Below, in pieces: positions 14,801 through 25,300 of a DNA stretch of 64,000 bases. Numbering within the stretch: the stretch's first letter is position 1; every line of letters begins with the position of its first letter. Made by a program: the position numbers and the translations under genes. The notes beneath the pieces are model-generated. The model had not been told where the DNA came from. It was given only the letters and a program-made list of their open reading frames with translations, and did no database searches. Origin of the DNA: Opisthocomus hoazin (taxonomy: Eukaryota; Chordata; Aves; Opisthocomiformes; Opisthocomidae); contig NC_134454.1 in the NCBI RefSeq assembly GCF_030867145.1, positions 66,446,308 to 66,510,307 on the forward strand, written 5' to 3'.

Positions 14801-17800
14801 CAGCAGTTTTTCTCCGTGCATGGCTTTCTTAGCTAAATGGTATTAATTAACTTTGAAGAATGGAATTTGGAGGAAAAAAAATGCAAAATCTACTTATTTC
14901 CTTTGAGAACTCAGTTAAAGCTTTACTGCCCCTGTGGCAGCTTCATTAGGACAGGACATTTCAACCAGTGCTTCCGTCTGGAAATGCACTGCATGCAAGA
15001 AAGACCAATACGTCTGGTCTGCTACTATGGTCCAAATAATAGAGGCGATAGGCAAAGAAGAATTGAGCAAGTTCCTGATGGCATCAGTGATTAAATAGCA
15101 CTGGAACTCTGTGTACCACTTTGTTGGCCACATGACTTATTCAGACAGTCTGCATCTGCTTAGAGTCAAAGATGTGCTCTCCAGTATGGAGCTAACTATG
15201 GGGAAAGGAATTTTTGCCTCATTTCCAGAAGATACCTGGTCAAGTGGATAGAACATAGGGTGTTCAGCCAGGAACAAATGAATTATTTTATTGTGGTGTA
15301 ATTTTTTTGTTGCTTCATTTTCAAGGAACAAAATTGACTCATTGTCTGACTTTGAGAAAATTACTTCTAGCCCCCATTTTGGGTCCCTAACCTAGATCAG
15401 GCTTGTTACTGATGGAAGAAAGAAAAAAAATCCCGTATTGCTGATTCTGACCTGAATTTGGCATTTTATATCCAACTGTAGACTAGAGAAGACATTTCAT
15501 TTACTTTTGAGATATATATATGGAGATATATTGACCAATAAAATTTAATATTGTATATATCTGTTTTTTGTAGTACCTTTAATAAGAGAAAGATGAAGCA
15601 GATACTGCATTGTGCCTATTGGTCTTGTATTCATAAAGCCACTGATTTCTGTAGGAATTATGTTACTAACTTTAAAACATCAAAAGGTTTATTCTATAGT
15701 ATCTGTCCATATACACCCTCACAGTATGGAAAACACAATATATTTTTTGCGATATCTTATGAATGAGAAATTTAAATAACCTCATGCTTACTACAAAGTA
15801 AGAAGATACGCAATCACCACAGAAGGTATATGTTACCACTAAGCAATGCTACAAAGTAAGTCCACACTTTGGTTTAGTCTGCAATATTTTGTGTCTGTAA
15901 TCTTAACAGTTTATACCCAGTAGTAATGGTAGTTGCAAAACTGATTTATCCAGGCTGGGAATTGCCAAAATACAGACCTTTCTCCAAAAAGCCCAACAGA
16001 AAACCTTTGTCCATGGAAGTCTTAATTTTTAATTTTTATTTATTTTTTTTTTAGTTTTCTGGTACGGAGATTTTATGTTTCACGTCTTCTTGTCATATTT
16101 GTCATGTATGAGTCTGTAACCGCTATTTTTTATGTAACATGTAACAAATTGTGTCAACCTCATATCCTTGAAATATGTTCTTGTAATGAGTCTTTTCGCC
16201 GGGGACCATACATCTCTGTGCACATAAACAGAGCTTAATTTTGTAATAAAACATGGAATACAGCATGTCTGTTTTGGGGTTTTTTTCCACATTTTCCTCA
16301 GTGATACCTAAGTAGTAAATATTTTATAATTTCAGCTATATATTGTCTATTCTAGGCAGCAAGCTTAATGCAGAATCCTCAAGTTCAACAACTGTAAGTA
16401 TTAAAATGGAGTACCATTAAAACAAATGTCGAGGGGTTTGAATTAATGAAAGAAAAGGTGGACAATACTGTATTCCTGAAAGTGTAATTTTATTTTTGCT
16501 TACTGCATCTAAAACTACTGCAGTTTTTTCCTCTTGCAGCTTATCTCCTCCCAGCAATTAAAAAAACTATGGTTTATTGCTTACTGTAAAGGTCCCTGCA
16601 TACGCCAATGCCAACACTGTGCTAACTGTTCCAGAATGTCCGGGATGATGTCAAATGCCATTGGTGGCCCTGCTGCGGGTGTTGGTGGCCTGTCGGATTT
16701 GTCCAGCCTGATCCATGCGTAAGTAAGGAATGCATAGTTTTAACCATTACATTTGTAGAAGCATCATTGTGCAACATCTATTTAAAAGGGGTAGTGTCAA
16801 GCCAATTATACTGCGGCCTGTCCGCATTGTATGCCTGATCATTATTAAAACTGAGAACTTGAAGACTTACTTTCTACTACCTTGTTTTGTTTGCTTTGGA
16901 CGTTTCCATCAATGGGAATGACTGAACTGTGTGCTCAGTTTCACTTTCTGGTTCTCATACACTGTTTACTTTCTAAATGCCACTTATTAAAAACGCTCCT
17001 TTAAATCTTTAAGTATTCCTACATGCGCTTTCAAATTGTGTTGATAAATTTACAACGTGATATCCCAGACACTAGTTAGACAAACTACAGATGTACCTAG
17101 CAAAGGTTGCAACAAGTTCTGCTCAGGCATCCCTCCATTGAGACTGGGAAGGCTTCAGGGAACTCAGTATAATGAGGAGTAGCTTTTGCAAAAAACAGGA
17201 CCCAAGTCTTTTATAGTATAATAACGATAATCCATCTGGAAGAGTGCACAAAAACATGCCATTTACTTATATGGCAAGGCCTAGTAAAGGGCATACAATT
17301 TTATTTTATTTTAGCATTCTAGCCTGTTTGAAACTACTTTTAAGTCTTGTCCCTTCAGGGTAAAAGTAATTTGTAATTCGCATCACAGAGAGGAATATGC
17401 CCTAACAAAATCAAGAGCTGTTTTCACAAAAAAACATGTACTACATCTGATCTGTGAAAGTGGTGGCTTTCCTTCAGCCTGCACTGTGGTTTAGAGGAGT
17501 CTTGATAATTTGCTCCTTGGGCAAAATGCAGAAGTTACAGAGAAGCTATGTCAGGCTATTCATGAAGTAGTATGTTTTATTTACTTGCTTTTTCTAGTAA
17601 ACCAGTGTTATGCTTATCTTTTACATGGAATGAATCTCACCTATTAATTTAACTCTTAAGCCACAACTGTTACGGAGATGGATCTGTCATTACTTCAGTC
17701 ATACAAGACATAAAAGTGTAATTCTATGCTTGTTTTCTACTAACGACGTCATGCTCACAAGTACAAGTTGGCAGCCCCATATTGTATTTCTGGAAGAACT

Positions 17801-18288
17801 AATATAAGGTTTCACTTCAACTACAAGAGTAGTTATCTTAAATAGCTGGAATGGATCCTTTCAAAAAGAAGGGAGCAAATCACTGGTGCAGGTTTGTTGC
17901 TAAATTTTAGTTTTACCAAGTAAGGTAATACTTTTTCCTCCATGTTACCAAGTTGAAGTAATATTCCTAAAGAATGAAAATGAAGATCTTGTGATAGTCC
18001 TGTTGGGGAGACTTTAGATACTACAAATATCTTGATTAAGACTATGCATCAGGTTATATTTAGTCTCAACTTTCATATTGGACCTTTCGGTTATATTAGG
18101 ATATCTTGTTTTCTTACAAATGCTGCTTGTCAGTTTTTTTTCACTTGCTGATTTTACTTAAAACTGTTCAACACAGGGGGCAGCAGTTTGCACAACAGAT
18201 ACAACAGCAGAATCCAGAGCTCATAGAGCAACTGAGAAACCATGTCCGGAGCAGATCTTTCAGTAGCAGCACTGAAGAGCATTCCTGA
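2755..18288 (+). CDS. SGTB: SGTB, small glutamine-rich TPR co-chaperone beta (5' partial; nine coding exons)
   Basis: Cytosolic co-chaperone. The SGT family binds HSP70/HSP90 through TPRs and hydrophobic clients through a Gln-rich C-terminus, and works in triage of tail-anchored proteins. Coding exons: 2755-2858, 3643-3712, 7588-7687, 9973-10077, 13919-14057, 14145-14207, 16356-16393, 16635-16718, 18177-18288. All junctions are GT-AG with matching phases. The assembled frame gives 271 residues that align with residues 34-304 of the 304-residue human protein. Seen: the end of the N-terminal dimerisation region ([11 protein letters not shown]), three consecutive TPRs (about residues 85-186, with the DPNN, DPKY and DPEN ends), then INNPAF, AAGVGGL and a [14 protein letters not shown] Gln-rich tail ending in EEHS. 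The exon holding the start codon is not in the window. Its C-terminus faces that of TRAPPC13. Identification is very secure, and SGTB fits better than SGTA (EEHS end, synteny). Confidence 0.96.
3643..3712 (+). CDS. SGTB: SGTB coding exon (residues 69-92)
   Basis: It reads [20 protein letters not shown] and then KDE, ending one base into Gly92. It holds the linker and the first helix of TPR1. Acceptor CATACAG, donor GAAG|GTTTGT. Confidence 0.94.
5557..5733 (-). repeat. CR1 LINE fragment, truncated at both ends
   Basis: Shows the CR1 ORF2 signature on the minus strand. The + strand text GGTGCAGGACCCTGCACTTG followed by CCTTGTTGAACTTCATCAGG is the complement of the conserved avian CR1 reverse-transcriptase region. 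Both the 3' tail and the 5' part are missing. It lies in an SGTB intron. Confidence 0.75.
7588..7687 (+). CDS. SGTB: SGTB coding exon (residues 92-125, TPR1-TPR2)
   Basis: Encodes [20 protein letters not shown] and then [12 protein letters not shown]. This is the core of TPR1 and the start of TPR2. Acceptor ATTTCAG, donor ACAG|GTAATA, leaving an AG|G split Arg codon. Confidence 0.95.
9973..10077 (+). CDS. SGTB: SGTB coding exon (residues 125-160, TPR2)
   Basis: Encodes [20 protein letters not shown] and then [17 protein letters not shown]2 and the first helix of TPR3. Acceptor CCTCTTAG, donor GGG|GTAAGC, with a split Gly codon. Confidence 0.95.
11312..12280 (-). repeat. CR1 LINE, 5'-truncated, minus orientation
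   Basis: The 3' terminus is at the left, with the CATAGAATCATGAATGG tail and GGTTTGGGTTGGAAGGGACC. The element then runs about 0.97 kb through the C-terminal part of ORF2. The minus-strand frame at 11738-12019 reads [28 protein letters not shown] and QRRATKVI, which is the CR1 reverse-transcriptase C-terminus, but it is interrupted by frameshifts. It breaks off near CAGTACTGGTCCCAGTACGG. It is a dead copy inside the SGTB intron before the exon at 13919. Confidence 0.93.
12405..13690 (+). pseudogene. Possible decayed, unidentified protein-coding remnant in an SGTB intron
   Basis: In the frame starting at 13089, about 200 codons to 13688 contain only four internal stops (13143, 13224, 13392, 13557) and read like globular protein. 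Examples are [58 protein letters not shown] and [20 protein letters not shown]. Other frames nearby also look protein-like (around 12440-12590 [20 protein letters not shown]; 12790-12955 [20 protein letters not shown]). I do not recognise the family. If real, it is a broken, intron-less copy with frameshifts. In AT-rich DNA chance alone is a serious alternative, and no poly(A) tail or target duplication was found. Confidence 0.28.
13919..14057 (+). CDS. SGTB: SGTB coding exon (residues 160-206, TPR3)
   Basis: Encodes [20 protein letters not shown], then [20 protein letters not shown] and RDMSSP, finishing the third TPR and its capping helix. Phase 0 at the donor (CCT|GTAAGT). Confidence 0.95.
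14145..14207 (+). CDS. SGTB: SGTB coding exon (residues 207-227)
   Basis: A 63-nt phase-0 exon encoding [20 protein letters not shown] plus Met. It holds the methionine/Asn-Pro-rich segment typical of SGT and Sti1-like C-terminal regions. Only 87 bases of intron separate it from the previous exon. Confidence 0.94.
14208..16355 (+). other. SGTB intron after the INNPAF exon
   Basis: Mostly unique AT-rich sequence. A stretch at about 14940-15260 reads without stops for two blocks of about 40 codons in one frame ([13 protein letters not shown] and later [20 protein letters not shown]), separated by a TAG. This may be another eroded coding fragment or chance. There are poly-T runs near 16040. No recognisable repeat. 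Confidence 0.35.
16356..16393 (+). CDS. SGTB: SGTB coding exon (residues 228-240)
   Basis: A 38-nt exon reading [12 protein letters not shown] plus two bases of a Leu codon. Acceptor TATTCTAG, donor CT|GTAAGT. It is small, but the flanking phases demand it. Confidence 0.93.
16635..16718 (+). CDS. SGTB: SGTB coding exon (residues 240-268)
   Basis: Reads [20 protein letters not shown] and then DLSSLIH, ending in GC of a split Ala codon. Acceptor TTCCAG, donor GC|GTAAGT. The reading frame stays open upstream through intron sequence, which gives a misleadingly longer ORF. Confidence 0.94.
16719..18176 (+). other. SGTB last intron
   Basis: Unique sequence with nothing recognisable. Ends in the acceptor ACACAG at 18171-18176. 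Confidence 0.5.
18177..18288 (+). CDS. SGTB: SGTB terminal coding exon (residues 268-304 and stop)
   Basis: Reads [20 protein letters not shown] and then [16 protein letters not shown], followed by TGA at 18286-18288. This is the Gln-rich client-binding tail. Acceptor ACACAG. Confidence 0.95.
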
Positions 18289-20835
18289 CTTACAGAAGGC
18301 AAGTGAATTGTTATGGTATACCACCCCAAAATACATACCATAGTTAGTAGCAAAAGCACCATTGTAACTCTTCTGCTTGAATAGAAGACAGAAAATTCTT
18401 TGTGCGTGTTTGCAAACAGGAATAAATCTGTTAAACAGATCTATTGCACATAACTTGGAACATATTGTTTATGTATAGTTACTCCTCTGAAAATTAATAC
18501 AGTAAATAGGTGGTTTATTAAAATCCCTAAGTACAAGTCCTTTTCAGTATGTGCATTAGATTGACCTTCAGGGCTATTGAATGGGGAGGAGTTTTGTAAT
18601 GGGCTGATCTTGCGTAACAGCTTAATTCTAAATTCCTAGTGTAAAAGGCATGTTATCTTTACGGTGAAAATCATTACGGCTGTACTCCCTGTCACACATC
18701 TGATGTGCCCTTTCATAGTGAGCATAAAACAGTGTTGGGAGTATAAAGTGTACTGAAAACTAATGCTTGAAGAGTCTGTTTCTTTAAGCCTGTGGAGGAG
18801 CTGTTATTAGTAACATGAAATACTTTTCACCTTCATTGGGCAGGAGGGAGGGAGATGATTGCATGTGAAGGAGTACCAGAAATTGGAGAGAAAGAGAAGA
18901 CACTAATCCTGAGTAGGACAATACACAGAAACCAAAATGGAACTTGGCTTGGGAAAGGAAAGAGTATGAAGAAGTTTTAGGCTTTTCTACTGCCATGTAT
19001 ATCCTAAAATCATGATGGTAGCCCTGGAGGTCAGCATTATGGCACTGTTTTCCTAAGCAATGGGAAACTGTACTACATTCCATATGTATGCAGTATTTAA
19101 CATAAGCTTAAAATACTTAACTGTAATAAGCTGCAACTGATCCTGTGACTGTACAAATAACTAGTACTGAAAATTTATCAAAAAATAACTGTCTTAGGAT
19201 TCTCTTTCTATTCTGGTGTGGTAAATCACTGGCTGGAATTTTATTTAAGTTTCATTAAGTGATGGTTATGTGGCCAAGTTAAAGATTTTTCCACACTGGA
19301 GTATTTCTGTTCCTGCCCTGACTTTCTTGCTCAGGTAGTCTTACCCTTTCAGAGACCACTGCTTTTCTGTATTTTTATTATGTTAACTTTTTTTATTCTG
19401 CTTACTGTTCATACTGCTTTCTGGTACAAGGTACATTTGTTTTTACTCTGGGGAGATTTTCAACACTCACACTTTCCTAAGCTGAGGAGCCTGCTTTGAT
19501 TCCTAAGACAAAGCAATCTCTGCTGGCCAGTTAGACTGGAGAAGTCATGTAACAGCAGGCCCCCAGATGGAGAAATACACAGGAACTCCGGGACCTCAGA
19601 CGTATCTGAACCGATAAATTTATAAATCCAGAGTGGCTAGGATAGCACTGCGGTATCTCTCACACTCAATTTATCCTTACTTTATGACACCAACTTTCTA
19701 CTTCAAGATTGAACGAGTGTCAAGAACCTTGAGAGTTCCTACTCTCTACAAAACATGATATATTTCAAAGACTGGCTGTAGCAGTTGTATTGTCAAGTAC
19801 AAGCCCTATAGCTCACTGGATTTATGGGAGAACTGTCCCCAAGGTTAAACGGAACAAAACATTGGTTAGTTATCTAAAAACGACTGTTGAAATCGTATTT
19901 ATAGAGTGGTAACTTTCATTTCACATCCTACAATATTGTAATGTTTAGGTTTTACTCCAGTACAGATAATATGTAACCAGAGTATTTATTAAAATGTTGA
20001 TGGCATTGGCTTAACCCTTTGTTGTGCTACAACTGGCACAATACTTAACTTGTAAACAGTCTTTGTTCCTTGTATATTAACAGAAAGACCTTTATAGCCT
20101 AAAAAAAACCCAGTGACACCAATAACAGGAGGTGTCATTACATGCTTTTCCATTGAAACCAAGAACAGAGGCATCAGTCATGCTAAAGTCTATTTTGCCT
20201 TGAATAGCCTGGATTGTTTCACAGTCTCATGCACTATGTCTTAATCACAGGGTGAGGAAGGCATCTTTTCCTGTGTAATAACTGCACTTTATTTTGCACT
20301 AAAATTTTTCACCCTGCTAGATGAAGTGGTAATCCCACAATCCTTGTAAACAGTGCTTTACTTTCAGGTCAACTGCTGTATGTCATTCAACTGAGAAAAT
20401 ATACATTTAACACCTGACTGGTTTTGTATCATTACTGTTCCATCAGCATATAAGTGTGATAATTGTTAGAGAAGAAAGTGTTTTGCACTCAAATTGTAAA
20501 CTCCTATAACCTGCTTGCATGGAATTATATTCTTCTAACTATGCCTGATCATAGACACTTCATGAAATATTCAGCTTAGAAATTGTTTCAATTGCACTTT
20601 TCATTTTATAACAAGTACAAAGTAAAATCACTCATGCATACTGAGACAGAACTAAGTCCGCAGCTTTGGATTCAAGTGCTGTTCCAGGGCTACAGAAAGT
20701 CATATTGACAAAATGCAACTTGTCTACCATTTCTGTATCTCCAACCTCTTCTTACTATATGGCTACATCTCCTTCAACTTGTGTCAGTTTAACTTGAAAA
20801 TAGATTATAAATAAAGTTATTTACATTTTTTGTCT
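18289..20835 (+). other. SGTB: Presumed SGTB 3' UTR with two poly(A) signals
   Basis: AATAAA hexamers at 18421-18426 and 20810-20815 could end a short (about 0.15 kb) or a long (about 2.5 kb) 3' UTR. No other coding signal is visible here. The UTR extent is inferred from the hexamers and not seen directly. Confidence 0.55.
20810..20815 (+). terminator. SGTB: SGTB distal poly(A) signal
   Basis: AATAAA in the context ATTATAAATAAAGTTATT, about 2.5 kb downstream of the SGTB stop. It is followed by T/GT-rich sequence (TTTTTTGTCTGG) suitable as a downstream element. Confidence 0.5.
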
Positions 20836-21960
20836 GGATAGTTGTGGTTTTACTGTTTTAATTTGTTGTGTATCTAGAGTAACAGATAAATGGCATTCTT
20901 TAAAATACCTGTTTATGTTGGTTGCTTTGCATTTTATTAAATGTGCAGGATATAGGGTTGTTTGGGGTTTTTTTCCTGGTTCTAAATTTATCCAGTTCTT
21001 TAAAAAATGAATTCTATACTTCAAGATTTTATACACAGGAACGCCTTAAGTAAAATACTGTCAAAACTAACTTAGGTTGCTAAGGGCCAATATGGTAGCT
21101 GAGAAATATGACAAGCCACAGAGTAGAATCTTTAACACGAATTTAATTAGTGTTAAACTAGGAAAGCCAGTCACCTTTTTCTGTATTAAATGGCTGCCTT
21201 GGGGTGACCTTAGGTATTTCAGCTAAAAATATTTCCATCTTTTGTCACAACAAAGCTAGAGAAAATGACATTTCAGTGCTTGAATAAGTCCTGAATTACT
21301 TCCTGCGTCTGCTTTGGAGAACTTGATCTAAGGCAGCCATGTAGAGTATTTTCTCCTCATTTTCCTAAAAATCTAATTAAATGTCTCTGACATGGGAAAA
21401 ATAACTTGCACCACTCAGTTTAACACTAAAAAAAATGCCTGAGTTCTGCGATTTTAGTTTTCAGTTCCCTACTAACTGGGGAGTAACCTGCCCATTCACA
21501 GCATGCCCTGTATCACAGGTATGCACAACTCTGCACCAGACCGCAGATAATTGGGACAGAATTGCTGTATTACTCCTTCCCAAAGACGGAGCCACATCCA
21601 GCACATTCTTCAGGGAATACTCTATTTTCTAGCTGCTAGCACCTCAGCAGTGCCAGCTGCACTCTCTCATCTCATGCCTTTGTTAGGCTCTAGTTCTTAC
21701 GGCTATGCACATCCCATGCAAATATGCTGCCACGCCAGGCACCCCTGAAGTATTTCTTTTAGAGGTTTGGATTCCAGGAACTTGTCTGTAAAAGGCCAGT
21801 TCCTTGAAACTGAAGTAGTTTTGTCAGACCCACAATTTAAAAACTGTTTAAATGTTTTAAAAATAATTAAAATAAAAATAAGTACAAAGTGCTACTATTT
21901 CATATCAGGCTCACCCCCCACCCCTAGCTGATGTTAATGCAATATAATTTGCTATAGCTA
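20836..21960. other. Intergenic spacer between convergent SGTB and TRAPPC13
   Basis: About 1.1 kb separates the inferred poly(A) sites of the two tail-to-tail genes. No gene, repeat or RNA is recognisable. It includes a short CA-rich, slightly less AT-rich patch around 21560-21760 whose short open frames look like chance. Confidence 0.5.
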
Positions 21961-21976
21961 TGCTTTTTTCAAAGGC

Positions 21977-21982
21977 TTTATT
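21977..21982 (-). terminator. TRAPPC13: TRAPPC13 poly(A) signal
   Basis: TTTATT on the + strand is AATAAA on the minus strand, 216 bases downstream of the TRAPPC13 stop codon. It is the first canonical hexamer after the stop, so the 3' UTR is probably about 0.25 kb. Confidence 0.55.
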
Positions 21983-22197
21983 TTCAGTAGATAAGATGCA
22001 CATGCATGTTTTAAAAAATTTTAAAACATTCAGAAAACTCTCAGACCAATTAAATAAGCATAGTTCCATTTATAGATATATAGGGATTTGGTTTTGTTTG
22101 TACACATTTGAATAGGATTCGGCTGCAAAAACATGAAGTTGGTCAAAAAAAAAAAAATCAAACAATGAAAGCCCAGCAGAAATACAGACTTTTTTCT

Positions 22198-22302
22198 TCA
22201 GCTTTGTTTGACTTCTGAAGAAACTACACAGACTTGTGCAATATCATCATACTCATATGTTCTCTTCAAAAACGTGTCTGTAAGTCTTAAGCCAGAGACA
22301 CT
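22198..22302 (-). CDS. TRAPPC13: TRAPPC13 terminal coding exon 13 (residues 384-417)
   Basis: Reads [20 protein letters not shown] and then [14 protein letters not shown], stop TGA at 22200-22198. Acceptor CCTTTCTAG. Confidence 0.95.
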   Translation of the reverse strand, partial: SVSGLRLTDTFLKRTYEYDDIAQVCVVSSEVKQS

Positions 22303-25300
22303 CTAGAAAGGGAAAATATAAGAGCTGTTAGAAAGAACTACTAAGATTGTAAAACAGCTATTTTATAACAAAACTACGCTACAAAGACTTACTTGCAATC
22401 CCTGCACCGAAGACAACAGTGTAAGTGCAAGATGGAGGGATGAACTTGGGTGCAGCTTTCCAAGTTGCCTTCCTGAAACTCCACACCAGTGGATCGAATT
22501 AGTATTGCACATTTCTAAAACCAGATCCATAGTCCTTTCACTGCTAGAGAAAATTGAAAAACAAGAATAAACCTGTGGGCTTTTGTTAAGCATTCAAGGA
22601 CTGCAGACGTGTAAAAGCTTGATTACTTTATTATACAGGTTACTATTAATTAAGCATTTATAGATAATTACAAGGTGGCAAGCAAGATTTACTGTGATGC
22701 CTAGTAATTCAGTTGCATACAGCTTTGTCCGACACGAGTGTCCTGTAATGGGTCTAGCAATACTGGGTAGCATAACACTGCTCACATTTTAGATGGAGTA
22801 CAAGGTTTTCCTGAGAAGAATTTGCAGACCAGATACATGCTTTAGTCCCTGGCTTCAACTTCTATACAGAATTACTTTATTTAAACGTCACTCTTGCAAC
22901 CCTGTTACAAAAGGCTGCTATAGATCCTAGTGTAAACACAAGTCAAAACATGGATAAATATGTTCAAAAGACTACGGTGACAATATTTAGCAGGCATTCT
23001 AGCAGTGGTGCAGAACTAGCAGTAAAATTATACTGGATACAAATGAAAATGTTTATTCTGATAAAATTACTTGTAGTTAAAAAAAATCCTACATACACAC
23101 TCACTTGGTTATTAGATGAACTAAGAAGAACTAAGATGATTTGTGATTTAAGTATGGGGTGCCATCTTCAATGATACTGCAGCCAGTTCCGTGGAATTCC
23201 CCTACAGCTTTTTGCCAATAGTATTAACAGATCATGTTGGAAGTTTTTTTTGTTTTTTTTGTTTTTTTTGGGTTTTTTGTTTTGTTTTGTTTTTTTTTGT
23301 TTTTTTTTGTTTTTTAAATCACTGTAATCCAAAAGATATGTTTCAAGTAGTTTCATATTGCTACAACTCATAGTAAAGAGTAGGTTTGAGTTTCAGGAGA
23401 AGGTATTGAATAATGAAACAAAGTCACAACTTACCCACTCAGGAAAAACACAAAAATCACAATTACATTATTACCTGCAATTTGTTATTTTACATGTAAT
23501 GTCAAAAGGTTCTTCCAAATTTACGGTGTCTGGTATTGTCTCCAAAGAAAGCCTCACATCGCCATAACCAGGAGCCTGAGAAGGTAAAAGAATGTATATT
23601 CTCAGATGCTAGACAGTAAAGCTGAAGTTTCTTCTATTCAAGCTGTCATTTACTGCAAGAAGCTTGGAATGAGAGGAATTTGACGAAAGAAGTTTGACTC
23701 TTCGTGCGTTTGGTTTGCACCCGAATCACAGCAGTGCTCCATCCACTTCCCATGACCACCTTCTTGATAGGTGTAGCAATTCATTAGGCAATGATGATCT
23801 TTATTACTAAGTTTTTCAGATAGTTCCCATCCTTAAATTTTGAATACCCATATACAGTTCCTGAGAAGATCAGCTTTATTCTAAGACCTGTCAGACAGGT
23901 AACAGATACACTATGGACAACATAAGTGCAGTTTTCCTGCATAAACCCATCACTATTCCACATCCTAAAAAATGAGCGACTCTTAATTCTCATTGTCCTT
24001 TCAGTCCTCCAAGCCTCTGCCAAAATAATTAATTGTCACCGGTTAGTAAGGCACACGATATGAACACTTGTCAACTACCCAGTTCTGTCAAGAGCCAAAC
24101 ACATTTCATACGTTCTGCTAACAAATCTATGACAAATATCCAAGGTACTACCAAATAGGGCTGATTCAAGATGGTAACCTGCAGGTAAAAAGCTTTAGAT
24201 TTTCAATCCCCACAAATGACAGATCGTACAGAAAAAACAGGAAAAATTTGTCCTGCCTGACAAGGCTTAGCTGTGATGCATGTTCCAATTCTGCTGATAG
24301 AAGGATGCTGTAGTAAAAGGTACATTTACAGCTTGGTTAAAAGATATTCCTGAAGAGATCCAGAACACCACTGACTGACAGGCTGGGAACAGGTTTTAGT
24401 CATATACAGTTCATTACAGATTCAAGACGGACGATATTTTAGAAAGTGTATTAAATTGGACACTGGAGTGAGCAAAGCGATGTTGAACTGATGGAGACTT
24501 CAGACCACCTTAGCAACAGATGTTTGGAACCTTTCAAGAAAGACAAGTAATTATCCAGCACCAGAAAAAGGCATGCATTTTCAGCTGTATTGGGTGACAG
24601 AAAGGAATCTACGGGAAGAATTATACCCAGTTCCCTTAACAACAGCTAGTTTGCCATAGCATTGGACTCTTTTGTAAGAGATACATTAAGAAGAAAAACA
24701 ATACAAGTAGCATTTTATAGAATGAACTTAGCAGCAATTGACCAAATCAAGACAGGATCAGAGCAGAGAAGGCCTAAACCAGCACATACCTGTTGGCCTT
24801 AACAGTGAGATACCTGCAAGGACTGATGGCTGGAGGTAAAGCCCTTACAGTACCACCAAAAGCCAGAACATGGTGTTCATCCAAAAATGAGATAATTGCT
24901 CAGAGCATGGAACCAACAATTCCTTGCTTGTGCTACTTAAGAACAGTGTTCTTTAACTTTGGCTGGTTCTAGTCTAGTCCCAGACTGAACGCCACTGAGC
25001 AGGTGCAGCACCCTTGGCATACTGTGGACTTGCTTCTGTCTTTTTGAATGTAGTTGTGAATTCCAAGACCACTCCACAAAAAAAAACACAAATGCGGGAG
25101 TGATCCAGAATACTTGTTTCAAAAGTGCATTCCTGATCTGAACCAAAACAATGATAGAGAGGCACAGTACAGGTAAAATTCTGGGCCTGTAGGGGAAACA
25201 ATGGTTATACGGCTAGTAAATGGATTAGGGGAAAAATGATGGAAGGTGAAAGGACCCTAGAAATTAAATAATTTGATAGCACTGAAAAGATGAGGAGAAG

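Noticed and set aside
23168-23373. Lys-rich or Phe/Cys-rich ORFs at 23.2 kb
   Set aside because: Translation of the T/G low-complexity tract.
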